From contig JADJWN010000012.1 of assembly GCA_016716335.1 (NCBI GenBank), positions 62,001-126,000 of the forward strand: DNA of 64,000 bases, given 5' to 3'. Positions within the stretch are counted from its first letter, which is position 1; every line of letters starts with the position of its first letter. The notes under the pieces are model-generated. The model did not search any database. It was not told the DNA's origin and worked only from the letters and a program-made list of their open reading frames with translations. The translations under genes and the position numbers were made by a program. This document shows, one piece after another, positions 19,240-28,711 of this stretch. The DNA is from Saprospiraceae bacterium (GTDB taxonomy: Bacteria > Bacteroidota > Bacteroidia > Chitinophagales > Saprospiraceae).

Positions 19240-21382
19240 TTATCTGTTTATCGCAGGATTGCCGGTGAATACAAATTCCGGACGTACTCCATCCACCATA
19301 TTGACATTATCGGTGACCCATAATTCTGATCTGCCATAATCCGAGCCGTGAATCACCGCATTTTTTACCTTGTAGGCTTTACCACTGATACTGGCACCTC
19401 CGGCCAGGTGCAGCTCCGCCAGATTGCCTTCGCCTTTGAGTTGTACGGTCTGTGGACCATCCACATTGAGATCCAGCGATTTTATCCTGGAGTCAATATT
19501 TATTTTTGTCCGGGTCGATGCACTGTGACTGATGAGTTTCAGTTTCTCCGACTGAAATCCCCGGATATCTATAGAATTCAGATCATATAGAGACAACATC
19601 CTGATATCAGGTGTAACGATAACCAAGGTTACTTCTTCACATCCGTCATCTTCTCTGCAGGTCAGATTGATGCTCTGGCTGTCCTGTCTGATTTTTAATC
19701 TGCTTCTTACGGACTCGGGAGCATTAACCGTATAGCCTGGCTTATCTCCCTGTTTTACAATAAGGCTTACCGGACCGGCTATGGTAATGTTACTAATGGA
19801 GCCTTCCGCCACAAAATGGGAAGTTTGAGTGTCATCTTCATTTGCAGACAAATCTTCTGTATCTGTTTCGTCAAGACCTTCTTCTGAATTTTCATGATCC
19901 TTATGACTGAATATTTGTCTGTCGTCTATGACTTTTTTACCCTTGGGCACATATATGATGTAGCTTATCTGCTGTCCTCTGTATTTTTTGCCCGCTTCGA
20001 TATCGAGCAGACGTGATAAGCGGATTTCGTTGCCTGAGACCTCAAAATTGTCTTTTACCGATTCCATATTGCGGATGGCATCCTGTTCGTTTTTACCCAT
20101 CGCCACCACCTTCCGTTCTACATGCAGCAGATGATCATCAGATTCTTTCACACTGTAGCTCACCCCACCGATTTTCAGAGCTTCGGGAGATAGCCGAAGA
20201 TTAGACGTCATAATGCCAAAGAACTGTTTGGGTGACAGGTCGTCTGAAGTTTTAATATGCACCTCATCTTCCGGAACCACATAATCAAACATGGTCACCG
20301 TTTCCTTTCGGTGTTTATAGGATTCTGCGGTTTTGGCCACAATGGTGGCTGAAGTAAATAGCGATACAAACCAGGTTGTCAGCAGTGTCGTTTTAATGGC
20401 TGAGTGCGTACGGTATCTGAATGTCCATCCCGATAATCCCAGAATGATGGCCAATACCGGAATAGTAAGCGTCAATACTATTGCAATCCATCCGAGATAT
20501 CCGAGTATATTGGATTCAGGTCCGAATCTCACCATCATAGGTGATACCACACTCATAGCCAGAAAAGCAACCACCCACACAAATCCCAACACCACTACCA
20601 GAAACATTCCGGCGCCTCTGAACAACGGGCTGATTACTCCATTGAATATCGCCGCTACCATCAGGAAGGCTTTTCCTACCAGATTGAAGAGCAGTCCCAG
20701 GATTTTTTTGGGAATGAAGAGAATGTCAGACGCACTCAGGCTTTTTTTTTACCATTCAGGTCATTGCCCCACTCATTGATCTTATGGCCAAATTCAGTGA
20801 GTTCTTTTTCCACCATTTTGGCAATATTTTCAATGGTCGCAGGTTCTCCTCTCATCGAAAGCTTGTCCGCAGAGGTCACAGCCTCAGGCACCAATGCCCA
20901 AAGTATGACATAAGCGATGAGGCCAAATCCTCCCATAAACAGGGAAGCTGCAAATATCAGTCTGATCCATATTGGGTCTTCTACTCCGAAATATGCCGCA
21001 ATGCCCGAGCAAACGCCACCAACTTTTTGTCGTCCGGATTTCTGAAAAGCCTTTTTCCGGTATTTATCCTGCTGTGCTCGTGACTCTTTCTGCTGCTTGT
21101 GAAGCCGGGTTCTTCCATCGGCTCTGCCCCGAAATCTTCAGGTTTGCCCATGATGCGGATGACTTCATCCACTTCTTTCATGGATACGATGGCTCTGCCC
21201 CTCAGGTGCTCCTGAAACAATTCTGCCATACGTACTTCAATGTCATACAGGATATCGTCACATCCTTCAGAAGCCGAAAAATGCCTTTCAATGGTCTTGA
21301 GATAATTTTGTATATAGTTGAATGCATCTTCATCGATGCTGAATGGGTATCCGCCCAGATTGATATTAAATGTCTTGTTCAT
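19240..21382 (-). pseudogene. PspC-domain / GIN-domain (DUF2807) membrane protein, frameshifted twice
   Basis: One gene read in three frames, about 714 residues after repair. N-terminus MNKTFNINLGGYPFSIDEDA and the EVRMAELFQEHL segment; then the PspC domain (GGVCSGIAAYFGVEDPIWIR and MGGFGLIAYVILWALVPEA); several more membrane helices (FLVVVLGFVWVVAFLAM); and a C-terminal beta-helix GIN-type domain (about 510-714). The first break is at the T5 run 21024-21028, the second at the T9 run 20742-20750 (plus strand); one base is missing at each. It follows and overlaps a PadR-type regulator gene, a standard Bacteroidota pair. PspC proteins sense envelope stress; the exact role here is unknown. Confidence 0.85.
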
Positions 21383-21722
21383 TTGTCATTGGATTTTGTT
21401 GTGATAAATTAACTGCATAGTTCAGTTCATGCCATGTTTCTTTGAGCCCGGCCAGAAATTCATATCCCTGTTCGGTCAGCTGATAATACTTCCGTGGAGG
21501 TCCTGACCTGGATTCTCTCCATGTGTACTGAAGCAGATCTGCATCTTTCAGCCTGTTGAGCAGGGGATACAGGGTGCCCTCCACCACCAGCAGATTGGCT
21601 TCCTTCAGTTTGTTGATGATGTCTGTAGGATAAGCTTCTTCATGTGCGATGATGGACATTACACAGAGTTCCAGTACTCCCTTACGCATCTGTGCTCTTG
21701 TATTTTCCAGTCTGACTTCCAT
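21366..21722 (-). CDS. PadR-family transcriptional regulator
   Basis: A 118-residue winged-helix protein: MEVRLENTRAQMRKGVLELC, then VMSIIAHEEAYPTDIINKLK, EGTLYPLLNRLKDADLL (recognition helix) and SGPPRKYYQLTEQGYEFL (wing). These are textbook PadR features. I chose the ATG at 21722; a start at 21752 would add MIYNKDKIDT. The 3' end overlaps the PspC-domain gene by 17 bases, so the two are coupled. A strong palindrome and promoter upstream suggest autoregulation. Confidence 0.88.
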   Translation of the reverse strand: MEVRLENTRAQMRKGVLELCVMSIIAHEEAYPTDIINKLKEANLLVVEGTLYPLLNRLKDADLLQYTWRESRSGPPRKYYQLTEQGYEFLAGLKETWHELNYAVNLSQQNPMTNEQDI

Positions 21723-21785
21723 AGTGTCTATTTTATCTTTATTATAAATCATGTTAATCAATTTTTCTTTTGATGAATTACGACA

Positions 21786-21816
21786 CAAAGATAAGGGGCA
21801 TTTTGGTACTGTGCAA
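21786..21816 (-). promoter_or_regulatory. Promoter of the padR-pspC operon (TTG-N20-TATCTTTG)
   Basis: On the minus strand TTG (21814-21816) precedes TATCTTTG (21786-21793) by 20 bases, a full Bacteroidota promoter. Transcription would start near 21780. Confidence 0.7.
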
Positions 21817-21820
21817 TACA

Positions 21821-21845
21821 TAGTACCTGCTTAAGACAGGTACTA
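21821..21845. promoter_or_regulatory. Palindromic operator upstream of padR
   Basis: Arms TAGTACCTG (21821-21829) and CAGGTACTA (21837-21845) are perfect inverse repeats around CTTAAGA. A related half-site GGTACT lies at 21805-21810. It abuts the -33 element, the place expected for a PadR operator. Binding by this PadR is inference. Confidence 0.6.
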
Positions 21846-21999
21846 TATACAAATGCAAGGTTTTTATCGATGAAAGTGCGCTTTTTTTTGGCAAAGCTGA
21901 ACTTAAAGTATCTGTAATTCAGCTGTTCTTAAAAAAATGAAATCAAAGAACGAATGGATTAAACCTGTCAGTCTGTCTCAATATGAAAGTGGATGCTTC

Positions 22000-22030
22000 T
22001 TGACAAGTTGTCTGATTATTTATATTTTTG
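22000..22030 (+). promoter_or_regulatory. Promoter of the VapBC-like pair (TTG-N20-TATTTTTG)
   Basis: TTG at 22000-22002 and TATTTTTG at 22023-22030 with 20 bases between. The antitoxin ATG follows 20 bases later. Confidence 0.6.
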
Positions 22031-22049
22031 TAATTATAAAAAAAACAGG

Positions 22050-22298
22050 ATGACGAAAACCATGCATATCGGCGAGTTTAAAGCTAAATTTTCAGAAGTA
22101 GCAGAACTCCTGAAAAAAGGCTTTACCATAAAAGTGATTAAGGGAAAATCGGGTGAACTTGTTGGATATTTTGGAAAAGAATTTCCCAATGAACAACCAG
22201 AAGAAAGAAAATTAGGGTTTTTCAAAGACCTGGGAATCGAAGTCAATAAAAATGACCTGGAGTGGTCAGAATCAGAACTTGAAGAAATGGGCTTATGA
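22050..22298 (+). CDS. Phd/YefM-like antitoxin
   Basis: An 82-residue acidic protein. MHIGEFKAKFSEVAELLKKG resembles the N-terminal DNA-binding fold of Phd/YefM-type antitoxins, and the ERKLGFFKDLGIEV and ESELEEMGL tail resembles the toxin-binding end seen in many Bacteroidota VapB-like partners. I start at the ATG at 22050, since an upstream in-frame start only adds an unrelated hydrophobic stretch. Its stop overlaps the toxin ATG (ATGA), the usual coupling for this class. Confidence 0.75.
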   Translation: MTKTMHIGEFKAKFSEVAELLKKGFTIKVIKGKSGELVGYFGKEFPNEQPEERKLGFFKDLGIEVNKNDLEWSESELEEMGL

Positions 22299-22696
22299 AA
22301 TATTTACTGGATACCCATGTTATTTTATGGGTAGCTTATAATGATCAAAAAATCAGTAGAAAAGTAGCTGATATTCTTCTCTCCAGGAAAAATAACATCT
22401 TTATAAGTGCGGTAAGCTTTTGGGAAATTTCTATTAAATTCTCTTCCGGCAAACTTAATCTCAATCACCATACACCTCTTTTCCTATATGAAGGATATTA
22501 ACGTTACTTTAGTCATCAATTATTAGATTTAAAAATGTCAGATGCCGTTACGTACTATAATCTGACCCCGACATTTCATAAAGATCCCTTCGACAAAATG
22601 CTGATATGGCAAGCACTTCAAAATGACCTGATTCTTATAACTGACGATTTAAATATAGGGAAATACGCTTCAGAAGGTCTTCAGGTATTGTGGTGA
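22295..22696 (+). pseudogene. VapC-like PIN-domain toxin, interrupted by an in-frame TAA
   Basis: PIN-domain ribonuclease toxin of about 133 codons. The front has MKYLLDTHVILWVAY (first catalytic Asp) and FISAVSFWEISIKFSSGKL (conserved Glu). A TAA at 22499-22501 then stops it after 68 residues. The same frame continues with DAVTYYNLTPTFHKDPFDKM (the Asp-rich HxDPFD motif), then LILITDDLNIGKY, to a TGA at 22694-22696. No indel is needed; a single substitution would make the stop. Either the toxin is dead while the antitoxin is kept, or it is a base-call error. Loss of the C-terminal Asp residues should abolish activity. Confidence 0.8.
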
Positions 22697-22746
22697 ACTT
22701 TAAATCCTTGATTTATCCACATACAAATTCACTTGTCGGACCTGAT

Positions 22747-24274
22747 TTACAAATCAAACTTTATACCCTGTGCCAAGGGAAGTGCCGTACTGTAATTGAT
22801 GGTATTGGTCTGTCTGCGCATATACGCCTTCCAGCTGTCAGAGCCGGACTCCCGGCCACCGCCTGTTTCCTTTTCACCACCGAATGCCTCCGATTTCAGC
22901 GCCACTGGTACCGATATTCACATTGGCAATACCGCAATCGGAGCCGGCACAGGAAAGGAATTTTTCGGCTTCCCGCAGATTGGTGGTCATGATGGCCGAA
23001 GACAATCCCTGCGGCACATCATTCTGTATGGCTATGGCATTTTCGACACCACCGCTGTATTTAAGCAGATAGAGGATCGGGGCAAAGGTCTCGTGCTGCA
23101 CAATCGGCATACTGTTTTCTGCTTCCACGATACAGGGTTTGACATAACAACCACTCGCATATTCCTTACCTTTCAGCACACCACCCGGCACTAATATTCT
23201 GGCACCCTGCTCTTCGGCTGCTTTGAGTGCATTGAGGTAGTTTTGTACTGCTGCTTTATCAATAAGCGGACCTACGTGATTTTTGCTGTCTAATGGATTG
23301 CCGATTTTCAGCTGTCCGTATGCTTTGGTGAGTTTGGCTTTTACTTCTTCATAAATGTCTTCATGCACTATCAGTCTGCGGGTAGTGGTACAGCGCTGCC
23401 CGCAGGTACCCACGGCACCAAACAGTGCACCGGTCAGTACCAGATTCAGGTCCGCGGATGGAGTGACAATGATAGCATTGTTGCCACCCAGTTCCAGCAG
23501 GCTTCGGCCCAGACGTTCTGCCACTTTGGTGCCGACGATTTTGCCCATGCGGGTACTTCCCGTAGCAGATATCAAGGGGATTCTCTTGTCGGTGGTCATC
23601 CATTCTCCTACCGTATAGTCACCGGTGATGATACAGCTTACGCCTTCAGGCACTTTGTTGGCTTTGAGCACCTTCTGCAGTATATTCTGACAGGCTATGG
23701 CACACAGCGGGACTTTTTCGCTGGCTTTCCATACACATACATCCCCGCATACCATGGCGATCATGGCATTCCAGGACCATACAGCCACCGGAAAATTGAA
23801 TGCCGAAATAATCCCGACTATACCCAGTGGATGCCACTGCTCATACATGCGGTGATATGGACGTTCGGAATGCATACTAAGTCCATACAACTGTCTGGAA
23901 AGTCCTACTGCAAAATCGCAGATGTCTATCATTTCCTGTACTTCTCCGTATCCTTCCTGAAGGGATTTGCCCATTTCGTAGGATACCAATTTGCCCAGGT
24001 CTTCTTTGTGTTTTCTGAGAGCCTCACCATATTGTCTGACGATTTCTCCTCTCTTTGGAGCCGGTATCTCCCGCCATACTTCAAAAGCTTTGGAGGCAGT
24101 TTTGATTACTTTTTCATAATCCTTTCTGGATGTTACACTTACGCTTCCAATAAACTCTCCATCCACCGGAGAATAAGAGTCTATGTAACTATCGGATTTC
24201 ATGGATTTTAAACCGGTCCAGGTACCGTCGTTCTTTTTGTGCAGGTCGAGTTTTTTCAGAAAAGAAGTATTCAT
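22747..24274 (-). pseudogene. Aldehyde dehydrogenase family 7 (aminoadipic semialdehyde dehydrogenase type), 3' frameshift
   Basis: NAD(P)-dependent oxidation of an aldehyde; family 7 enzymes act on alpha-aminoadipic semialdehyde/piperideine-6-carboxylate in lysine breakdown. Motifs: WHPLGIVGIISAFNFPVAVW, GSTRMGKIVG, LLELGGNNAII (catalytic Glu near residue 260) and GTCGQRCTTTRR (catalytic Cys near 295). The main frame ends after GAEIGG because of a small indel at 22881-22892. In the next frame the family C-terminus continues (FGGEKETGGGRESGSDSWKA, ending GIKFDL) to a stop at 22747-22749. Repaired length is about 509, normal for the family. The active-site region is intact. Confidence 0.9.
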
Positions 24275-24675
24275 TTGGGTATGGGTTTAATTGGATCAAT
24301 AATTTGCCTGATCAGAATATTCTCATGAATGACCATGCGAAGCTCTGATTTTCAGCGTGCAAAGATAGGAGCTTCCCTAAATAAAAAAGCTTAAAAGTAT
24401 GCTAAAGAGTTATTGACAGGTGAAAAACAGAAATGTGTGTTTGATTATATTTTATATGCCTGACCCGAAAGTATCAAAAATGCTAAAAGCAAATTGCTTA
24501 TCTTTTATTGAATGTTTGTTGCTTAGACTGATTGAACATCTTCATATTAAAGAAAATATAATCAGATATCTGTGTTTTTAAAAAATATCTTGAGTATTTT
24601 CAAAAAAACATAAATTTTTTACATTTATTGTCGTTTTAAAATTGTCTTTACTCTGATGTCTGAAACACCTGTTTA
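24275..24675. other. Gene-free divergent intergenic region
   Basis: Four hundred AT-rich bases between the divergent aldehyde dehydrogenase and lipoprotein genes. The only element I can support is TATCTTTG on the minus strand at 24360-24367, a -7 box for the dehydrogenase with a leader of about 80 bases. No promoter for the lipoprotein is obvious. Confidence 0.45.
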
Positions 24676-25305
24676 ATGTTATATTTAAAGATTATAATCC
24701 AGATTCTTGCAGGCATAATGATCCTGATTTCTTTATCGTGCAAAACACATAAAACTGTTTCTGTCTCTGAAAAAATCATCAAGCAAGATAGTTTATCGAT
24801 TAATCCCATAAAACAGGAAAGCAATTACACAGAGGCTCCCGGAATAGTGCCAGGCGATCATGAGCTTTTATTAAAATTTCATAATTCAACTAACCCGAGA
24901 TGGACAGACTTTTATGACTATTATAAAAACCATCTTGATAAAGAACGAGGTAAACACTATTTTGACAATCTTGAATGGATGAATATCAGTTTTATGGTTG
25001 AGTTCACAGATTTTCAATCAGCTCCTTCACACATCAAGCAGGAAATATGGGACGGTATGTCAAGAAGAAAAGTAATCAATAATCCGGAAGTTGCGTACAA
25101 ACTTATTATGTATTTGCAGGTGGAAACACATGATGATAAGGCAACTGCAAAAAGGGCCTGCAGTGTTTGGCAAATTAATGAAAATCATTATAAAAATAAT
25201 CCCGCACTCTGGGCCGATCTACAAATAAAACATCACGATTCTTACCAAAAACTATATTATCTAACCTTAGACAGCTTTGGCAACAATTTATGTCTTGAGC
25301 CTTAA
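24676..25305 (+). CDS. Hypothetical lipoprotein
   Basis: A 209-residue protein. The N-terminus has a hydrophobic stretch ending in LISLSC, a lipobox with Cys near residue 22, so it is probably a lipoprotein. The mature part contains DFYDYYKNHLDKERGKHYF and WADLQIKHHDSYQKLYYL and is rich in charged and aromatic residues. I do not recognise a family. It stands alone between ftcD (convergent) and the dehydrogenase (divergent). Base composition is AT-rich compared with both neighbours, which may mean later acquisition. Confidence 0.6.
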   Translation: MLYLKIIIQILAGIMILISLSCKTHKTVSVSEKIIKQDSLSINPIKQESNYTEAPGIVPGDHELLLKFHNSTNPRWTDFYDYYKNHLDKERGKHYFDNLEWMNISFMVEFTDFQSAPSHIKQEIWDGMSRRKVINNPEVAYKLIMYLQVETHDDKATAKRACSVWQINENHYKNNPALWADLQIKHHDSYQKLYYLTLDSFGNNLCLEP

Positions 25306-25376
25306 AAATGTTAGTTTTTAAGAATATTTCTGTTGCCAAAAAAGTTGGGGAATAATTCCTTTTTGCAATATAATAT

Positions 25377-27068
25377 TCAGGCTATCTGCTTTTCAACAAT
25401 TTCAAGAATCTTCTTCACGCTATCAGCAGATCTACTGCTGATTTCTTTGGCTTCATTCAGTGCTTTCTCTACAAATTCCTTATCGCCAAAACCACTGCAA
25501 TTGATACGTACATTGAGTGCTGCTCCTTCAATAGCCGCTCTGACACATAATGCACCTACGCCGGCATCCGATATAGAATTGGGATTACCGTTTTCAGCCA
25601 TGGCCCGGATTATCTCCAGAGATGCGGCAGCTGTCCTCATCACTTCAAGTGGCACATCTATAGCACCTTTGGTGGCTGTATCCATAGCCGCTTTACGGGC
25701 CTTTTTCTCATCTCCTGTATTTTTAGGCATCTGGAAGACAGCCATTATCTTATTGAAAGCAGCCGTATCGTCATCTACCAGATTCAATAAACGATCTTTA
25801 ATCTGCTGGGCCTTTTCGGCCATTTCCGAAAAATATTCTATCCTGTCGTCCCATCCCTGCTTATGTGCACTCAGATTGGCCACCATCGCTCCCAGTGACA
25901 CACCCAAAGCACCTACATAAGCGGATATACTGCCACCACCGGGAGCCGGACTTTCAGAAGCTGTTTCATCAGCAAAACCCACCAGGGTTTTTTGCACCAA
26001 AGGCCGGACAGTTTTATCTTCGAGCAGGTATTCGATTACTTTTTTTTGCGGGTCAAAGGGGGCAAGCTCATCCAATCCCAGACTTTTTACTGCTATCTGT
26101 ATCAGTTCAGGCTCCGATACACCCACCGACCTTCGCTGTTTTTTCAGAAAATATTTACCTGCATCGGTCAATACTGATTTAGGCACAAGCCCTACAAGCT
26201 CAGAACCCGTAACCCTAAGTCCACGTGCATCCGCACTTTTGCAGCATGCGTCAAAGGCTACATGCAGTGGGGTTTCACGGATATTGGTGAGATTCATGGA
26301 TATCTGTGCGATCCCGTATTCTTCAATGTACCAGCCTATAGCTTTCACAGACTTGCAGGTGCCGGGTATTCTTTCAGTTTCACCCTGTGCATTCAGGATT
26401 GGTTTTCCTGTGGCAGGGTCGGTCTTTACTCTTCCCTGTTCTCTCACATCAAAAGCCACAGAATTCGCCCTTCTTACCGATTTGGTGTTCAGGTTTACGT
26501 TGTAAGCAACCAGAAAATCCCTTGCCCCTATGACCGTAGCCCCTGCTTTGGCATTAAATGTCGCCGGTCCGTAATCCGGCTGCCAGTCGGGATATTTAAG
26601 TTTGGCCTCCAGACCTTCATATTCTCCTGCACGGATGGTAGCCAGATTTTTTCTTTCCGGTCGGGTAGCCGCTTCCTCATAGGTATATACCGGGATGTGG
26701 AGCGATTCTCCCACTCTTTTAGCCAGCTTGTGTGCATACCGGGCGGTCTCTTCCATACTTATGCCGGATATCGGTATCAGCGGACACACATCCGTAGCGC
26801 CCATTCTCGGATGTTCGCCTTTATGCTTCGACATATCAATGAGTTCCGATGCTCTTTTTATAGCCAAAAAGGCGGCTTCTATCACGGCATCCGGATGTCC
26901 TACAAAGGTGACCACTGTACGGTTTGTCGCTTTTCCGGGATCTACGTCCAGCAATCTGACTCCTTCCACACTTTCTATCTCGTCTGTGATCTGACGGATT
27001 ATCTGCATATCCCGACCCTCAGAAAAATTGGGTACACACTCTATGAGCGCAGAACTGTCTATATTCAT
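25377..27068 (-). CDS. ftcD: Bifunctional glutamate formimidoyltransferase / formimidoyl-THF cyclodeaminase
   Basis: A 563-residue fusion for histidine breakdown: transfers the formimino group from formiminoglutamate to tetrahydrofolate, then deaminates it to methenyl-THF. The transferase half (about 1-330) starts IECVPNFSEGRD and has HPDAVIEAAFLAI, KGEHPRMGATDVCPLIP and GARDFLVAYNVNL. The cyclodeaminase half (about 355-563) has ETASESPAPGGGSISAYVGA and ends in helices. The fusion matches the animal-type FTCD found in many Bacteroidota. No other hut genes are adjacent. A -7 box lies at 27094-27101. Confidence 0.93.
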   Translation of the reverse strand: MNIDSSALIECVPNFSEGRDMQIIRQITDEIESVEGVRLLDVDPGKATNRTVVTFVGHPDAVIEAAFLAIKRASELIDMSKHKGEHPRMGATDVCPLIPISGISMEETARYAHKLAKRVGESLHIPVYTYEEAATRPERKNLATIRAGEYEGLEAKLKYPDWQPDYGPATFNAKAGATVIGARDFLVAYNVNLNTKSVRRANSVAFDVREQGRVKTDPATGKPILNAQGETERIPGTCKSVKAIGWYIEEYGIAQISMNLTNIRETPLHVAFDACCKSADARGLRVTGSELVGLVPKSVLTDAGKYFLKKQRRSVGVSEPELIQIAVKSLGLDELAPFDPQKKVIEYLLEDKTVRPLVQKTLVGFADETASESPAPGGGSISAYVGALGVSLGAMVANLSAHKQGWDDRIEYFSEMAEKAQQIKDRLLNLVDDDTAAFNKIMAVFQMPKNTGDEKKARKAAMDTATKGAIDVPLEVMRTAAASLEIIRAMAENGNPNSISDAGVGALCVRAAIEGAALNVRINCSGFGDKEFVEKALNEAKEISSRSADSVKKILEIVEKQIA

Positions 27069-27093
27069 ATCGCTTACTTTCTTGTTTTGCGCA

Positions 27094-27101
27094 CAAAACT
27101 A
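27094..27101 (-). promoter_or_regulatory. Predicted -7 element for ftcD
   Basis: TAGTTTTG on the minus strand fits TAnnTTTG, 26 bases before the ftcD ATG. No clear -33 box. Confidence 0.4.
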
Positions 27102-27195
27102 ATGACATTCATCCATGAAAAGAAACAGCACTACGTTTTAGCATATTAAAAGCAGGGCATTAGCTGCATTATGTAAATTGCTTTATATTTGTGTG

Positions 27196-28662
27196 ATGCC
27201 GATTAAAAATGCATATATCAGTTATACGCTTTGTTTCATGCTGCATTTCCTATGTGGTGTAACTGCTGTTTTTACCCAAAAAGTCACTGTATCCAATGAA
27301 ATAAACATACGCCCCAATAATGCCTATGATATTCTGCCTAATATCGGAGAGAATATTTTGTTTTATCACGATCGGGGCAATGAGCAGGTATTTGAGATAT
27401 ACGATCAAAATCTCAGGTACAAACGGACCAAACAACTCTTTTTTGATAAAAAAAACTTGCAGGTTCTGTCACTCATCCCCCGGAAAGAAGACTTCTTGTT
27501 AATTTATTCCTTTAAAGAAGAGGGTATGAGTGTAATCCTGATGGGTCAGTATGATGCTTATGGTGAAATGATACAAACAGATACCCTGGTGTATGAAAAA
27601 AGCAAAATTCTTTCTGTAAGACATCGTTTTATTCACTCTGAAGACAAAAGCAAGACGCTGCTTTTTGCACCTATGGACGGCGGGCTCAATATGTTGCTGG
27701 TCAATAATGACAGCCTTCAGCTGATTTATGGTTTTACATTGATTTTCAAGGAGTTTAATTTTAAAGAGGATTTTCAGAAAATCACCATGAGCAATGAGGG
27801 CGAAGTTTTTATTCTGGGGAAAAAAGAGGATAATTTCAGTAAAAACAATAAAGACAGGGCTATGATACTGAAGGTGAGTGATGCCGAAAAGATAAGTCTT
27901 CACTACCTGGTGAGCGAAAAACAGTATATGCATAACCTGCTGATGTCATATGACAATCTCAATCAGCATATTGTGGTGGCTGGTCTGCTGAGCACCAGCG
28001 ACGAAAGCGTGGCAACCGGATACTTTTCAAGTATCCTCAATGGCAGATTTCCTCCCTTTGAGACCCTGATCCATCCCAATGCTTTCAGCCTGGAATTCAT
28101 AGCCGAATTCTACGGTAAAAAACCCGGTAAAATCAAAGAACTTTCCGGCTTTTATACCCGGGAGATGGTACTCAGACAGGATGGAGGTGTATTGCTGATC
28201 ACAGAACTGCAAAAGCAATATACCCGCAGAGCTCCCATGACCAATGCCAACCGCTTCGGAGAATTTGTTTCGGTGAGAGGTTTTGTAGATTACTATCATG
28301 AAGACCTGCTGATACTGAGTATGAATAAATCGGGAGCTGAAGAATGGAAAAAAATTCTGTTCAAAAAGCAGTTCTCTCAGGATGATGACGGAATCTTTTC
28401 TTCCTGTTTTGTTTTCAAAACACCTTCCAGAATCAGACTGGTATATAATGACGAGATTAAGACCCACAACACAGTCAGCGAATATGTCCTGGACCCGGCA
28501 GGCAATTATGAGCGAAACAGCGTACTGAGTACAGAATATCAGAATCTCAAACTAAGATTCAGAGATGCGGTACAGATATCTCCGGTCAGCTTCATTGTGC
28601 CAAGCGAGAAAAACTATAAAATCAACATGGTGAGAATTGATTATTATAACGGACTGAATTAA
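27196..28662 (+). CDS. Hypothetical exported protein
   Basis: A 488-residue protein from the ATG at 27196. An N-terminal hydrophobic stretch (YTLCFMLHFLCGVTAVFTQ) looks like a signal peptide. The remainder alternates short beta strands with aromatic and charged turns, for example DILPNIGENILFYHDRGNEQ and DGGVLLITELQKQY, which could be a beta-propeller. I do not recognise a family; similar uncharacterised proteins occur in Bacteroidota. TATATTTG at 27184-27191 lies directly before the ATG. If it is the -7 box the mRNA would be nearly leaderless. The amidohydrolase gene follows closely on the same strand. Confidence 0.65.
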   Translation: MPIKNAYISYTLCFMLHFLCGVTAVFTQKVTVSNEINIRPNNAYDILPNIGENILFYHDRGNEQVFEIYDQNLRYKRTKQLFFDKKNLQVLSLIPRKEDFLLIYSFKEEGMSVILMGQYDAYGEMIQTDTLVYEKSKILSVRHRFIHSEDKSKTLLFAPMDGGLNMLLVNNDSLQLIYGFTLIFKEFNFKEDFQKITMSNEGEVFILGKKEDNFSKNNKDRAMILKVSDAEKISLHYLVSEKQYMHNLLMSYDNLNQHIVVAGLLSTSDESVATGYFSSILNGRFPPFETLIHPNAFSLEFIAEFYGKKPGKIKELSGFYTREMVLRQDGGVLLITELQKQYTRRAPMTNANRFGEFVSVRGFVDYYHEDLLILSMNKSGAEEWKKILFKKQFSQDDDGIFSSCFVFKTPSRIRLVYNDEIKTHNTVSEYVLDPAGNYERNSVLSTEYQNLKLRFRDAVQISPVSFIVPSEKNYKINMVRIDYYNGLN

Positions 28663-28711
28663 AATGAGGGATCTCCTGATTGTTGTTAACTTCGCATCAA
28701 AATCATACCGG

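Noticed and set aside
25333..25920. 195-codon frame opposite ftcD
   Set aside because: Antisense shadow of the cyclodeaminase half; the minus-strand protein is clearly the real one.
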